The notes beneath the pieces were generated by a model, which saw nothing but the letters and a program-made list of their open reading frames with translations, did not search any database and was not told the origin of the DNA. Below, in pieces: positions 1 to 5,946 of a stretch of 5,975 bases of DNA. Each line of letters starts with the position of its first letter. The stretch's first letter is position 1. The stretch covers positions 1-5,975 of the forward strand of contig JAUIIF010000304.1 of assembly GCA_030431945.1 (NCBI GenBank), in the 5' to 3' direction. The position numbers and the translations under genes were made by a program. Source of the stretch: Bacteroidia bacterium. GTDB lineage: Bacteria; Bacteroidota; Bacteroidia; Chitinophagales; Saprospiraceae.

Positions 1-554
1 GAAGCCGTGATGCGCCCTCCGCCGTCCAGAAAAATATGGGTGTAATTATCTTCCGCTTCGAAGCGGACGATGTCCCGGATCTTCACAAAATGGATGCCAT
101 CCAGGGCAGCGATCGACATCTTCTCGAAGGAGTTGGGGTGGCTCGTGTACTGTTGCATCACCTGCAGGCGCTCCTCCGTGCGCCCCTGGCGGCGTGGCCG
201 CACCCGGTTGACGGCCTCGACCAGCTTATCGGGATCAATCGGTTTCAGGATGTACCCAATGCTGGAATATTCACAAGCCTTCATGGCAAACTGATCGTAA
301 GCCGTCACGAAAATGACGTCAAATTCAATCGTCTGCAACTGATTGAGTAACTGAAAGACTTTGCCGTCCTGCAAATTGATGTCCAGAAAAGCCACATCCG
401 GCTTAATGTCCTCACGGCCGAACAGTGCCAGTCCGCTTTCCACACCGTCCGCATCGCCAATTACCTCTACATCTTCACAATGTTCGGCCAGCAGGTGCTT
501 GAGGTTGATGAGGCCATTGCGTTCGTCCTCGATGATTACGGCGTTGAGTAACAT
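1..554 (-). CDS. LytTR-family response regulator, N-terminal part (cut by window edge)
   Basis: Two-component response regulator of the LytR/AlgR class: a receiver domain phosphorylated by a histidine kinase drives a LytTR DNA-binding domain. The ATG is at 554-552, and 184 codons are readable with no stop before the window edge, so the C-terminus is missing. Residues 1-120 form the receiver: acidic pocket E9-D10-E11, phosphoacceptor D58 in VAFLDIN, T84 in VTAYD, and K104-P105 in YILKPID, so every residue needed for phosphotransfer is present. Residues about 121-140 are a linker. From about 144 the LytTR domain begins, with the family pattern 'I..IRDIVRFEAEDNYTHIF'. In Bacteroidota such regulators usually sit next to a sensor kinase of the LytS/YehU type. 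None is visible here, so it would have to lie beyond position 1 or elsewhere. The 248-bp gap upstream suggests its own promoter. The regulated genes cannot be deduced. Family assignment is very secure. Confidence 0.95.
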   Translation of the reverse strand, partial: MLLNAVIIEDERNGLINLKHLLAEHCEDVEVIGDADGVESGLALFGREDIKPDVAFLDINLQDGKVFQLLNQLQTIEFDVIFVTAYDQFAMKACEYSSIGYILKPIDPDKLVEAVNRVRPRRQGRTEERLQVMQQYTSHPNSFEKMSIAALDGIHFVKIRDIVRFEAEDNYTHIFLDGGGRITA

Positions 555-803
555 ATCTCTTAATTATGACCTTCCCCCGGCGATCGCCCCAGTGCATTAT
601 TCAGTTTTGGCGCGGCCGCAGGTGCAGGCTCAGATTGATGGGAGCAAAGTATAATGCGAGAACAAATGTACAATTTTTATATGACTGGTACCACCCGGAA
701 AACCTGACCGTACATTATTACTGAGGCCATGGTCAGGACCATTTTTGGTGTGGTAGGCCCCGGCGGGCGGCGAGCGGCATTTTTACTGTCCTCAGGCATC
801 AGG
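555..803. other. Intergenic region between small membrane protein and LytTR regulator
   Basis: These 249 bases hold no credible gene. A GC-rich stretch at about 757-779 could form only short stems and is not followed by a T-run in the minus direction, so I do not call a terminator. A perfect dyad ATGGTC-AG-GACCAT lies at 729-742, and its core recurs at 2994-3005. The possible promoter of the downstream regulator lies at 645-673. Confidence 0.5.
645..673 (-). promoter_or_regulatory. Possible Bacteroidota-type promoter for the LytTR regulator
   Basis: On the minus strand a TTG (673-671) is followed after 19 nt by TACTTTG (651-645), about 90 nt before the ATG of the response regulator. This resembles the Bacteroidota housekeeping promoter (TTG, about 19-21 nt, TAnnTTTG), but the -7 box is one base short of consensus. 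The plus strand of the same spot reads TATAAT (650-655), which I do not think is used because no plus-strand gene follows. Weak evidence from pattern only. Confidence 0.22.
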
Positions 804-1058
804 CTACCCGTCAACCCGGGGTGCCTGGGTTCGCTTTCGCGCTTCTGCCCGCCTGGCGGCGTACCAGGAGCGGTAGGCCTTCCTGGCCATAAAAAACAGA
901 AAGAATGCCGGCACTCCCGGAGCGAAGGATTTTAGGGTGACGTTCTCCGCCCCCTGCCAATAGTACCAGGCCGTCATGACCAAATAAGCACCAAACGCCA
1001 GGGTGAACAGGGAGAAAATCAGTAACGGGGGGAGTTGTTGGTTGGCAGAACGTGGCAA
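804..1058 (-). CDS. Small two-TM membrane protein, hypothetical (TTG start)
   Basis: An 84-residue protein I do not recognise. It has a hydrophobic segment at about residues 9-33 (rich in L, F, A, ending in WYYW), a short polar loop at about 34-43 (QGAENVTLK), and a second, shorter hydrophobic segment at about 46-58 (APGVPAFFLFFM). A strongly basic tail follows at 59-77 (many R and K), so by the positive-inside rule both termini are probably cytoplasmic. The frame starts with TTG at 1058-1056. An in-frame TAA sits two codons upstream and the first ATG is codon 28, inside the first membrane segment, so TTG is the only start that gives an intact protein. The stop is TAG at 806-804. It lies 72 bp after the amidotransferase gene on the same strand and may be co-transcribed with it. 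Function unknown; that it is a gene is likely but not certain. Confidence 0.6.
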   Translation of the reverse strand: MPRSANQQLPPLLIFSLFTLAFGAYLVMTAWYYWQGAENVTLKSFAPGVPAFFLFFMARKAYRSWYAARRAEARKRTQAPRVDG

Positions 1059-1130
1059 AGCTTAGGGGTTGGTTTCTGCAGCAAACAACTTATCCGGGGT
1101 ATTGGATGACTTGCGGCAACCCGCAGTGTC

Positions 1131-1973
1131 TTATTTATCTGCTTCGTTATTGATTCCGGCTACCAGGGTTGCGGGGGAAGACAGTGCTTCAATGGCCCGG
1201 GTCAGAAACCCTGGAATGATGGTATCGTGGGTCCGCTGGATCCGTTCGGGATGGCTGAGGTCTTCGATCATCTGCAACCACTTTTCCCGGCCATGATCAG
1301 CAATTACCTCCTGCTTGATCGCCGGCCGGCTGAAGTGGGCCAGCATGCCTTCAGCGTCCGCTTCGGGGTGAAACTGGACTCCGACGACTTCCGGGCTCCA
1401 CCGAACGCCCATCAGTGCCCGTTCCAGGTCTACGTGTGGCCGGATCTTCTCCTTAGCCAGTAAGGTTGCCCCTACCTCCTCCAGGCGTTCATCGTCGGGC
1501 TGAATCGCCTGGTAATGGCGAAAATCTGCTGCCGTAAAGGGAGACTCCAGCCCCTTAAAAACCGGGTCCTGCTTACCAGCCTTCGTTGCGTGCACCGGGA
1601 AGGTGCCAAAGCTGATGCTCTTCCGCTCCGTCACCTCCGCTAATTGAAAATGGTGAACGGCCATCTGAAAGCTGTGACAGATAAAAAAGACGTATTTCTT
1701 GCGCTCCTGCTCCTTGTTGTGGGCCATTACTGAATCAAGCCAGTTGGTCCAGGCTGCATACCAGTCTCCGTCTACTTCACGCGGATCTCCGGGGCCGCCG
1801 GAACTGATGTAAATATCGTAGTCCAGACCAGGCAGGGCAGCATCTACCCGGACATCGAAGACGTCGTAGGTTACCTGATCAGCGAAACCCTCCACCAATT
1901 CACGGATGCAGCGCATCCCCTGGTTAGGAATGCCATTGTATAAATCCAGGATAGCAAGGCGTAAACGGCTCAT
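1131..1973 (-). CDS. Stand-alone class I glutamine amidotransferase (GMP synthase-like GATase)
   Basis: A class I (triad-type) glutamine amidotransferase domain that would release ammonia from glutamine. I chose the ATG at 1973 (280 aa); an 11-codon extension to a TTG at 2006 is open but does not add to the domain. Domain layout: N-terminal strand and loop 'LRLAILDLYNG' (residues 4-14), oxyanion-side SGGPGD at 58-63, nucleophile C99 within FFICHSFQM (96-104), and His/Glu of the triad at H202 and E204 in GVQFHPEAD. The triad is complete. The usual elbow G-x-C-x-G-H-Q is instead F-I-C-H-S-F-Q. After about residue 215 a helical extension of about 65 residues follows the domain. No synthetase (ATP pyrophosphatase) domain is fused, so this is not a complete GMP synthase. 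The acceptor, if any, is unknown; it could act with a separate ligase or as a hydrolase of gamma-glutamyl compounds. Fold assignment is secure, specific function is not. Confidence 0.88.
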   Translation of the reverse strand: MSRLRLAILDLYNGIPNQGMRCIRELVEGFADQVTYDVFDVRVDAALPGLDYDIYISSGGPGDPREVDGDWYAAWTNWLDSVMAHNKEQERKKYVFFICHSFQMAVHHFQLAEVTERKSISFGTFPVHATKAGKQDPVFKGLESPFTAADFRHYQAIQPDDERLEEVGATLLAKEKIRPHVDLERALMGVRWSPEVVGVQFHPEADAEGMLAHFSRPAIKQEVIADHGREKWLQMIEDLSHPERIQRTHDTIIPGFLTRAIEALSSPATLVAGINNEADK

Positions 1974-2014
1974 GTTGGGGAAGTTTCGTGAGATCGTGAT
2001 CTTCAATTATTAGA

Positions 2015-2047
2015 CGGTAAAGCGTCGGCAAGGTAACCCCGCTACCG
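2015..2047 (-). other. Imperfect hairpin in the gap before the amidotransferase gene
   Basis: On the minus strand CGGTAGCG (2047-2040) can pair with CGCTTTACCG (2024-2015): five plus three base pairs with a two-base bulge and a loop of about 15 nt. It is not followed by a U-run, so it is not a convincing intrinsic terminator for the upstream protease gene. It could be a leader structure of the amidotransferase transcript or chance. Confidence 0.2.
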
Positions 2048-2096
2048 GAAAAGGTTTGACTTGAAAGTGTTAAAACCCACCAGGAGGGCGACTTGT

Positions 2097-2945
2097 TTAG
2101 GGTGCCAACGGTGTATCTTCCGCAAGAGGCGGCCTGTCTGCGTCCGGCACCGGCGCCAGGGGATACTGGCGGCCCAGCAACCAAAGCCCGCAGAGCCCCA
2201 GGCCCGTCAAAGCCGCCGACACCCCAAAAACGCCCCCGGTGCTCAGCCCTAATAAGTCTTCCGAACGCTCCGGCAAATCCTGCAGCCCCAGGTAATAACT
2301 CAGTCCATTATTGATGAAATGAATGAGGATGACCAACCCCAACGCACGCGTGCGGTAATAAACGTACCCCAGGGAAAACCCGACGATGGCGGCAAAGAAA
2401 ACATGTACGGGGTGCAGGTGCATCACTCCAAACAGCAGGCCCGAGAAAATAATGGCCGCGCGGGGTGTCGTCTTCCGCAAGAATCCCCGGGCCAGGACAC
2501 CCCGGAAGAGCGCCTCTTCGAGAACGGGAGCAATGAGCACTACGGCAATTGCCATGCCCCAACCGGGTACCATTGCTTCCTTCATCATTTCCGCAAAGCC
2601 TTCGTAACCAGGTAGATATTCAGCCACCATCGTTACGCCATTGGCAATCAGCAAAGTTCCCAGTACGGCCAGTGTCCCAGCACCCAACGAAACATTCTTG
2701 AACCCCAGATCCCAGGTAGGCCGGCCAAGTTTGTTCCAGCCATACAGCATACACAGCAGCAGTGGCAGACCGGTGACCAGGGGCGCCGTAGCGGCAATAG
2801 CTGGTTGCAAATTTTCTTCGAGCCCTTCGATTCCGTTCCGGGCAGCCAAAGCAATTGCCGGAATGGACCCGATTATTGATCCCCCCAGGTAAATCCCCAG
2901 CAGGATAAACAGGTCTTTAATGGTCGGGAAGGTCGTCTTTTGCAT
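2097..2945 (-). CDS. CPBP-family intramembrane glutamic endopeptidase (Rce1/Abi-like)
   Basis: An integral-membrane protease of the CPBP (CAAX protease and bacteriocin-processing) family, 282 aa, about eight hydrophobic segments (roughly 10-34, 50-70, 89-108, 129-150, 162-178, 179-196, 200-217, 237-257). The family's active-site motifs are all present: EExxxR at E143-E144-R148 (VLEEALFRG), FxxxH at F172-H176 (FGVMH), and HxxxN at H209-N213 (HFINN). E143 and the two histidines are expected to form the catalytic centre within the membrane. The start is ATG at 2945-2943 with no Shine-Dalgarno-like sequence, and the stop is TAA. The C-terminal 20 residues are proline- and acid-rich and probably cytoplasmic. 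Bacterial members are linked to peptide or bacteriocin processing and self-immunity, but no peptide precursor is visible nearby, so the substrate is unknown. Flanking gaps of 123 and 261 bp suggest it may be transcribed alone. Confidence 0.93.
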   Translation of the reverse strand: MQKTTFPTIKDLFILLGIYLGGSIIGSIPAIALAARNGIEGLEENLQPAIAATAPLVTGLPLLLCMLYGWNKLGRPTWDLGFKNVSLGAGTLAVLGTLLIANGVTMVAEYLPGYEGFAEMMKEAMVPGWGMAIAVVLIAPVLEEALFRGVLARGFLRKTTPRAAIIFSGLLFGVMHLHPVHVFFAAIVGFSLGYVYYRTRALGLVILIHFINNGLSYYLGLQDLPERSEDLLGLSTGGVFGVSAALTGLGLCGLWLLGRQYPLAPVPDADRPPLAEDTPLAP

Positions 2946-3206
2946 GCGGTTAACATTAGGTTGGGGTCAAGATAAGGCGTACCTGCGGGATGCTGGTCAG
3001 GACCAGGATTCCGGGACAAGTACCACAAATATTGCACGCAGCAAGACCGCTTGCCTATACCCGTTTGACCGGATGTAATGGTTTAGGAGTAGCGGGCGCG
3101 GACGCAGGTGCAATAGGGACTTCTCCAGATTTACATAAATGCCTAAATCAATGGCTTGAGCGTACCCCCCCTGAGATAGTCGTAATTGGCCGCCTTTGCC
3201 CCTTGG
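2946..3206. other. Intergenic region between STAS-like gene and CPBP protease
   Basis: No credible gene was found here on either strand. A perfect dyad CTGGTC-AG-GACCAG lies at 2993-3006, about 48 bp upstream of the protease start, where an operator could sit. No clear Bacteroidota promoter (TTG...TAnnTTTG) was found; the nearest match, TATTTG on the minus strand at about 3022-3017, lacks the two-base spacer. No hairpin plus T-run terminator was recognised after the STAS-like gene. Confidence 0.45.
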
Positions 3207-3566
3207 TCAGGGTTGCAGCCAGGCCCTGGCGGCCGAAATTTCCTGGCGGGTAAAGCCCCGGATCCTGATCGAGGGAACAACCCGATTCACCCCCCGCAGG
3301 AGGAGGCGGAACCAGGCCTCGTCCGCCACCGCTGCGTAGCGCCTTACTTTACGCAGCACCTTGTGCTCACGGGTTAAAAAAAGCCACCAGGCAGCCGGCC
3401 CGGCGTACCCCCGAAAAGCGGTTACCCGAACGAACACCCGTAGCGGCCCTGCCTTCCGGAAACGCTCATCAAGGCAACGATAATAAGCCAGCAATTCTTC
3501 CCGGTGGAGTTTCCCCCCGACCTCGTACTCCAGGTAATCCCCCTCCGCGACAATAATTTTCAGCAT
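3207..3566 (-). CDS. STAS/SpoIIAA-like (STAS/SEC14-type) small protein
   Basis: A 119-residue soluble protein matching the pattern of the SpoIIAA-like STAS/SEC14 family: an N-terminal strand pair and a GKL turn (18-20) leading into a helix (about 21-39), a strand with 'PLRVFVRVTAFRGY' (41-54), a W-rich helix (about 58-67), 'EHKVLRKVRRYAAVADEAWF' as helix-strand (67-86), a further helix, strand SIRIRGF (99-105), and the final 'QEISAARAWL' helix (108-117). Length and order fit that family. It is strongly basic, with clustered R/K at 69-76. No phosphorylatable serine of the classical SpoIIAA anti-sigma-antagonist motif is evident. ATG at 3566-3564, stop TGA. It starts 39 bp after the sugar porter gene on the same strand, so the two are probably co-transcribed. 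Members have no well-defined role; lipid or protein binding are possibilities. Family call fairly secure. Confidence 0.8.
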   Translation of the reverse strand: MLKIIVAEGDYLEYEVGGKLHREELLAYYRCLDERFRKAGPLRVFVRVTAFRGYAGPAAWWLFLTREHKVLRKVRRYAAVADEAWFRLLLRGVNRVVPSIRIRGFTRQEISAARAWLQP

Positions 3567-3605
3567 GTGCCTATTCCTGAACGTTTGCTTCCGGTACCGT
3601 TAGTG

Positions 3606-4922
3606 TTACCACGAAAGCCGTTGCTCCAGTTCTTCCAGTGGAACCCCTTTCGTTTCCGGCATCATTAACCACACGAAAAGGAGTTGCAGCACCATCATAA
3701 AGGCAAAAAAGGCAAAAACCGGAGCCGTACCGATGGTGGTAAAGAGTGTCGGGACCAGGGAAGGAATAATCGCTGCCAGTACCCAGTGGACAGAGCAGCC
3801 GAAGGCCTGACCACTAGCGCGCAGGTGATTCGGAAAAACCTCCGAGATGAATACCCAGATGATGGCCCCCTGCCCAATGGCGTGCGCCGCGATGAAAAGG
3901 AACAGAAAGATGGGTACGGCCATCCCCTGCCAGCCCAGGGTAAAGGCCAGGGCTACCAGGGACAAAGAAATGATGTACCCAACGGAGCCGAAGTACATCA
4001 GCGTGCGCCGGCCAAAGCGGTCGATCATCGACAACCCGATCAGGGTAAAGATCAGGTTCGTCACCCCAATTCCGATGCTGCTTAACAAGGCAGAACTTTC
4101 TTCCAGACCAGCGATCTCAAAGATCCGGGGGGCATAGTAAAGAAAGGCATTGATGCCCGAAAACTGATTGAAAAAGGCAATCAGGAAAGCCAGCATTAAC
4201 GGAAAGCGGTATTTTTTGTGGAAAATGCTTTCGCCCGCAACGGTACTACTTCGCTCTGCTTCCATGGTCCCCATCATTGCACCGGCGTCCGCGCCCGGAT
4301 TAATCAGTTCCAGGGTGGCTTTGGCTTCCTCGTCCCGCCCCTGGGTAAGCAGCCAGCGGGGGCTCAGCGGAACGGTCAGGACCATAATCGTGTAAATAAG
4401 GGCGGGGGCTGCTTCCACACCGATCATCCAGCGCCAGGCGTTTTCCCCGATGCCACTCAGCAGGTAATTGGAGAGAAAGGCGATCAGGATGCCGAAAACG
4501 ATGTTGAACTGGTAAAGCCCTACGAGCTTGCCACGATCCGCCGCCGGGGCAATTTCCGCAACGTAGGCAGGCGCAGCGACGGTAGAGGCGCCGACCCCTA
4601 ATCCTCCCAGAAAGCGAAAAGCCGCAAAGACCCAGGGATCGCCCGCCAGGGCAGACCCGATGGCAGAGACGGTATAGAAAACACCAATCCAGAATAAAGT
4701 CTTTTTCCGGCCGATCCGGTCGGTGGGAATCCCCCCGAAAACGGCCCCCAGCACGGTACCCCATAACGCCGAGGCCATCACGACAAACCCATGAAAAGCC
4801 TCACCACGGTTCCAGAGTGCCTCGAGCGAGAGGTCTGCACCAGAAATAACGACAGTATCAAAGCCGAAAAGGAATCCCGCCAGCGCAACGGTAAGGGACC
4901 AGAAGAAAATTTTATTGGACAT
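3606..4922 (-). CDS. Sugar porter-family MFS transporter (proton-sugar symporter type)
   Basis: A 12-TM inner-membrane transporter of the MFS sugar porter family (XylE/GalP/GLUT relatives), 438 aa from the ATG at 4922. The frame is open eight codons further to a TTG at 4946, but the ATG places the usual short N-terminus before TM1. Signature motifs in order: DRIGRKK after TM2 (68-74), R103 with RFLGGLGVG in TM4, AYVAEIAP...DRG (119-131) after TM4, PLSPRWL after TM6 (185-191), NQFSGINAFLYYAP in TM7 (252-265), DRFGRR after TM8 (301-306), EVFPNHLRASG after TM10 (361-371), and PETKG at the C-terminus (422-426). Q253 and N258 match sugar-contacting positions in XylE; the preceding Q is N252 here, a change I believe is frequent in Bacteroidota members. 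The central cytoplasmic loop is about 55 residues. Substrate is probably a hexose or pentose but cannot be fixed from sequence. Followed after 39 bp by the STAS-like gene. No catabolic gene is adjacent. Confidence 0.95.
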   Translation of the reverse strand: MSNKIFFWSLTVALAGFLFGFDTVVISGADLSLEALWNRGEAFHGFVVMASALWGTVLGAVFGGIPTDRIGRKKTLFWIGVFYTVSAIGSALAGDPWVFAAFRFLGGLGVGASTVAAPAYVAEIAPAADRGKLVGLYQFNIVFGILIAFLSNYLLSGIGENAWRWMIGVEAAPALIYTIMVLTVPLSPRWLLTQGRDEEAKATLELINPGADAGAMMGTMEAERSSTVAGESIFHKKYRFPLMLAFLIAFFNQFSGINAFLYYAPRIFEIAGLEESSALLSSIGIGVTNLIFTLIGLSMIDRFGRRTLMYFGSVGYIISLSLVALAFTLGWQGMAVPIFLFLFIAAHAIGQGAIIWVFISEVFPNHLRASGQAFGCSVHWVLAAIIPSLVPTLFTTIGTAPVFAFFAFMMVLQLLFVWLMMPETKGVPLEELEQRLSW

Positions 4923-5199
4923 GGGGGAGATGTATGTGGCCACCAATGTAAGACATCTGGGCCGATCAGCATATCAGGCCGTTGATTCAGCCGGGACTAC
5001 TCCCTCCAGGCGCACCAGAATTATTTCAACGGGAAATCGGCAAAGCACTTACCCGTCCAAATCGGAATAAGCCCCTGTACCATCAATGAAATAACCTGTG
5101 AGGAGGTCAGTTAACTTTACCAGGTGCATGCCTAAGCCGGAGTGGTGTAACACCGAGGTATTATAGTATACGATCTACATTCTTTTTAAAACATCCGGC

Positions 5200-5224
5200 C
5201 TGGATAAACAATCAACTGGATAAA
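5200..5224 (+). repeat. Direct repeat CTGGATAAA x2 upstream of the AT-rich gene
   Basis: CTGGATAAA occurs at 5200-5208 and again at 5216-5224, starting 16 bp apart, about 50-75 bp before the ATG at 5275. The location suits a protein-binding site controlling the gene, but a chance origin is possible in AT-rich DNA. Confidence 0.6.
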
Positions 5225-5255
5225 ATTAAATTCCAAATTATCAAAAGGCACTTTC

Positions 5256-5264
5256 AGGAGAAGG
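5256..5264 (+). promoter_or_regulatory. Shine-Dalgarno-like ribosome binding site
   Basis: AGGAGAAGG precedes the ATG at 5275, with the AAGG part spaced 10 nt from the start. It supports that start codon. It contrasts with the GC-rich genes of the window, which lack an obvious Shine-Dalgarno sequence, and so fits a different origin for this gene. Confidence 0.5.
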
Positions 5265-5274
5265 TAGTCAAGGA

Positions 5275-5946
5275 ATGATTGAGACATATCCAATACTAAA
5301 ACTAATAAAAAACCTTGAAATGTTTAATGAGGTCGAAATTTGTAAAAGAATAGTGAAGACATTTGACTTTAATATAATAGATCAAAATAACGAATCAATG
5401 GAAATAGATTTTATTGCAGAAAGAGATGGAGTTAGATATGGATGTATGGTTCAAAAATTTGAAACAAAAAATCGGTTAAAAAAACCTGCCGATATTAGTG
5501 AAAAAAGAATGAATTCATTTACAAAGGAATTAAAGCTACTTGATTGCTCTCAAGTTATCTTGATTTCGTTAGATAAGAAACAATCTTCTGAGTTTAAAAA
5601 GGTTTATTCAAATCTGGGTGGATATATACTAGATAGAGAAGATTTAGATAAAATAGGGCAAGTGCTTGAAAATAAAGAACAGAGTCAAAAAGATGGTACA
5701 TTTGAAGCGTTATATAAATCACTACCTCTAGTAAGACAAGAGAAAGAAGATAAGGAAGATGATGAATTGTTTGGTGTTTTGTGGGGGGGGGGTCTATCTG
5801 AAGATAGTACAGAAGATACTCCGGTCCCTAAAGATTCTCAAAAAAGTATTGAGGATTTGTTCTTTATGCCAAAAGATGAAAATAGTAAGCCGCCACAAGA
5901 TAAGAGTGTGTCTAAAGATACAATAGATGACGTTTTTGACGATTAA
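5275..5946 (+). CDS. Unrecognised AT-rich protein with possible degenerate Mrr-like nuclease domain and acidic tail
   Basis: A 223-residue protein that I cannot assign firmly. The ATG at 5275 follows a Shine-Dalgarno-like AGGAG; the stop is TAA at 5944-5946. Residues about 15-135 look like a compact alpha/beta domain: helix (17-30), strands around MEIDFIAERDGVRYGCMVQKF (42-62), helix (73-89), strand SQVILISLD (92-100), helix, and YILDREDLDKI (117-127). This order recalls the PD-(D/E)XK Mrr-type restriction endonuclease fold (D45 as first acid, Q60-K61 near the usual Q-x-K, and the late 'ID..L' strand-helix). The Q-x-K spacing is not intact, so catalysis is doubtful. Residues 136-223 are a highly charged, probably disordered tail with W170-G171-G172-G173 and three acidic-acidic-(L/V)-F motifs ending at F166, F196 and F221. 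Codon use is rich in AAA, ATA, AGA and TTA, unlike its neighbours, suggesting horizontal transfer. No membrane segment or signal peptide. No partner gene is visible downstream within the window. Confidence 0.75.
   Translation: MIETYPILKLIKNLEMFNEVEICKRIVKTFDFNIIDQNNESMEIDFIAERDGVRYGCMVQKFETKNRLKKPADISEKRMNSFTKELKLLDCSQVILISLDKKQSSEFKKVYSNLGGYILDREDLDKIGQVLENKEQSQKDGTFEALYKSLPLVRQEKEDKEDDELFGVLWGGGLSEDSTEDTPVPKDSQKSIEDLFFMPKDENSKPPQDKSVSKDTIDDVFDD
5783..5792 (+). repeat. Run of ten G inside the AT-rich coding sequence
   Basis: A mononucleotide tract of ten G encodes the end of W170 and G171-G173 of the 223-aa protein. It stands out in a gene whose overall composition is AT-rich. With 11 G the frame would meet TGA three codons after the tract; with 9 G the frame would run on with a different tail to TAG near 5926. 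The tract could be a slippage site or a sequencing artefact. Confidence 0.9.

Larger units (their letters stand above)
4923..5274. other. Divergent intergenic region and GC/AT composition boundary
   Basis: This 352-base gap separates the divergently read transporter (minus) and the AT-rich gene (plus), so it should carry both promoters. Its left part (to about 5155) has host-like composition and its right part is AT-rich, marking a probable edge of acquired DNA. I see a short dyad GGTGT-A-ACACC at 5144-5154 and a tandem CTGGATAAA repeat at 5200-5224. No convincing promoter was found for either gene: minus-strand TACATTG at 4950-4944 and plus-strand TATAGT at 5163-5168 are weak candidates. No integrase, tRNA or attachment site was recognised. 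Confidence 0.5.

Noticed and set aside
729..750. Dyad followed by TTTTT as an intrinsic terminator on the plus strand
   Set aside because: The stem would have a two-base loop or only three pairs after loop opening, and no plus-strand gene precedes it.
729..935. A 68-codon plus-strand open frame starting in the dyad at 729
   Set aside because: It overlaps the small membrane protein on the other strand and has no family resemblance or ribosome binding site.
1974..2006. Eleven-codon N-terminal extension of the amidotransferase to a TTG
   Set aside because: The ATG at 1973 places the first strand of the domain at the expected distance, and the extension has no domain support.
2990..3253. An 87-codon plus-strand open frame in the gap before the protease gene
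   Set aside because: It runs into the end of the STAS-like gene antisense, has no recognisable domain and no ribosome binding site; judged a chance frame.
3684..4601. Plus-strand open frames of 127-133 codons (3684-4085 and 4218-4601)
   Set aside because: They lie antisense to the well-supported sugar porter gene, encode hydrophilic compositions typical of reverse-strand reading of a membrane protein gene, and match no family.
4300..4764. A 154-codon minus-strand open frame
   Set aside because: It is an out-of-frame reading of the transporter gene on the same strand and has an arginine-, glycine- and cysteine-rich composition with no recognisable domain.
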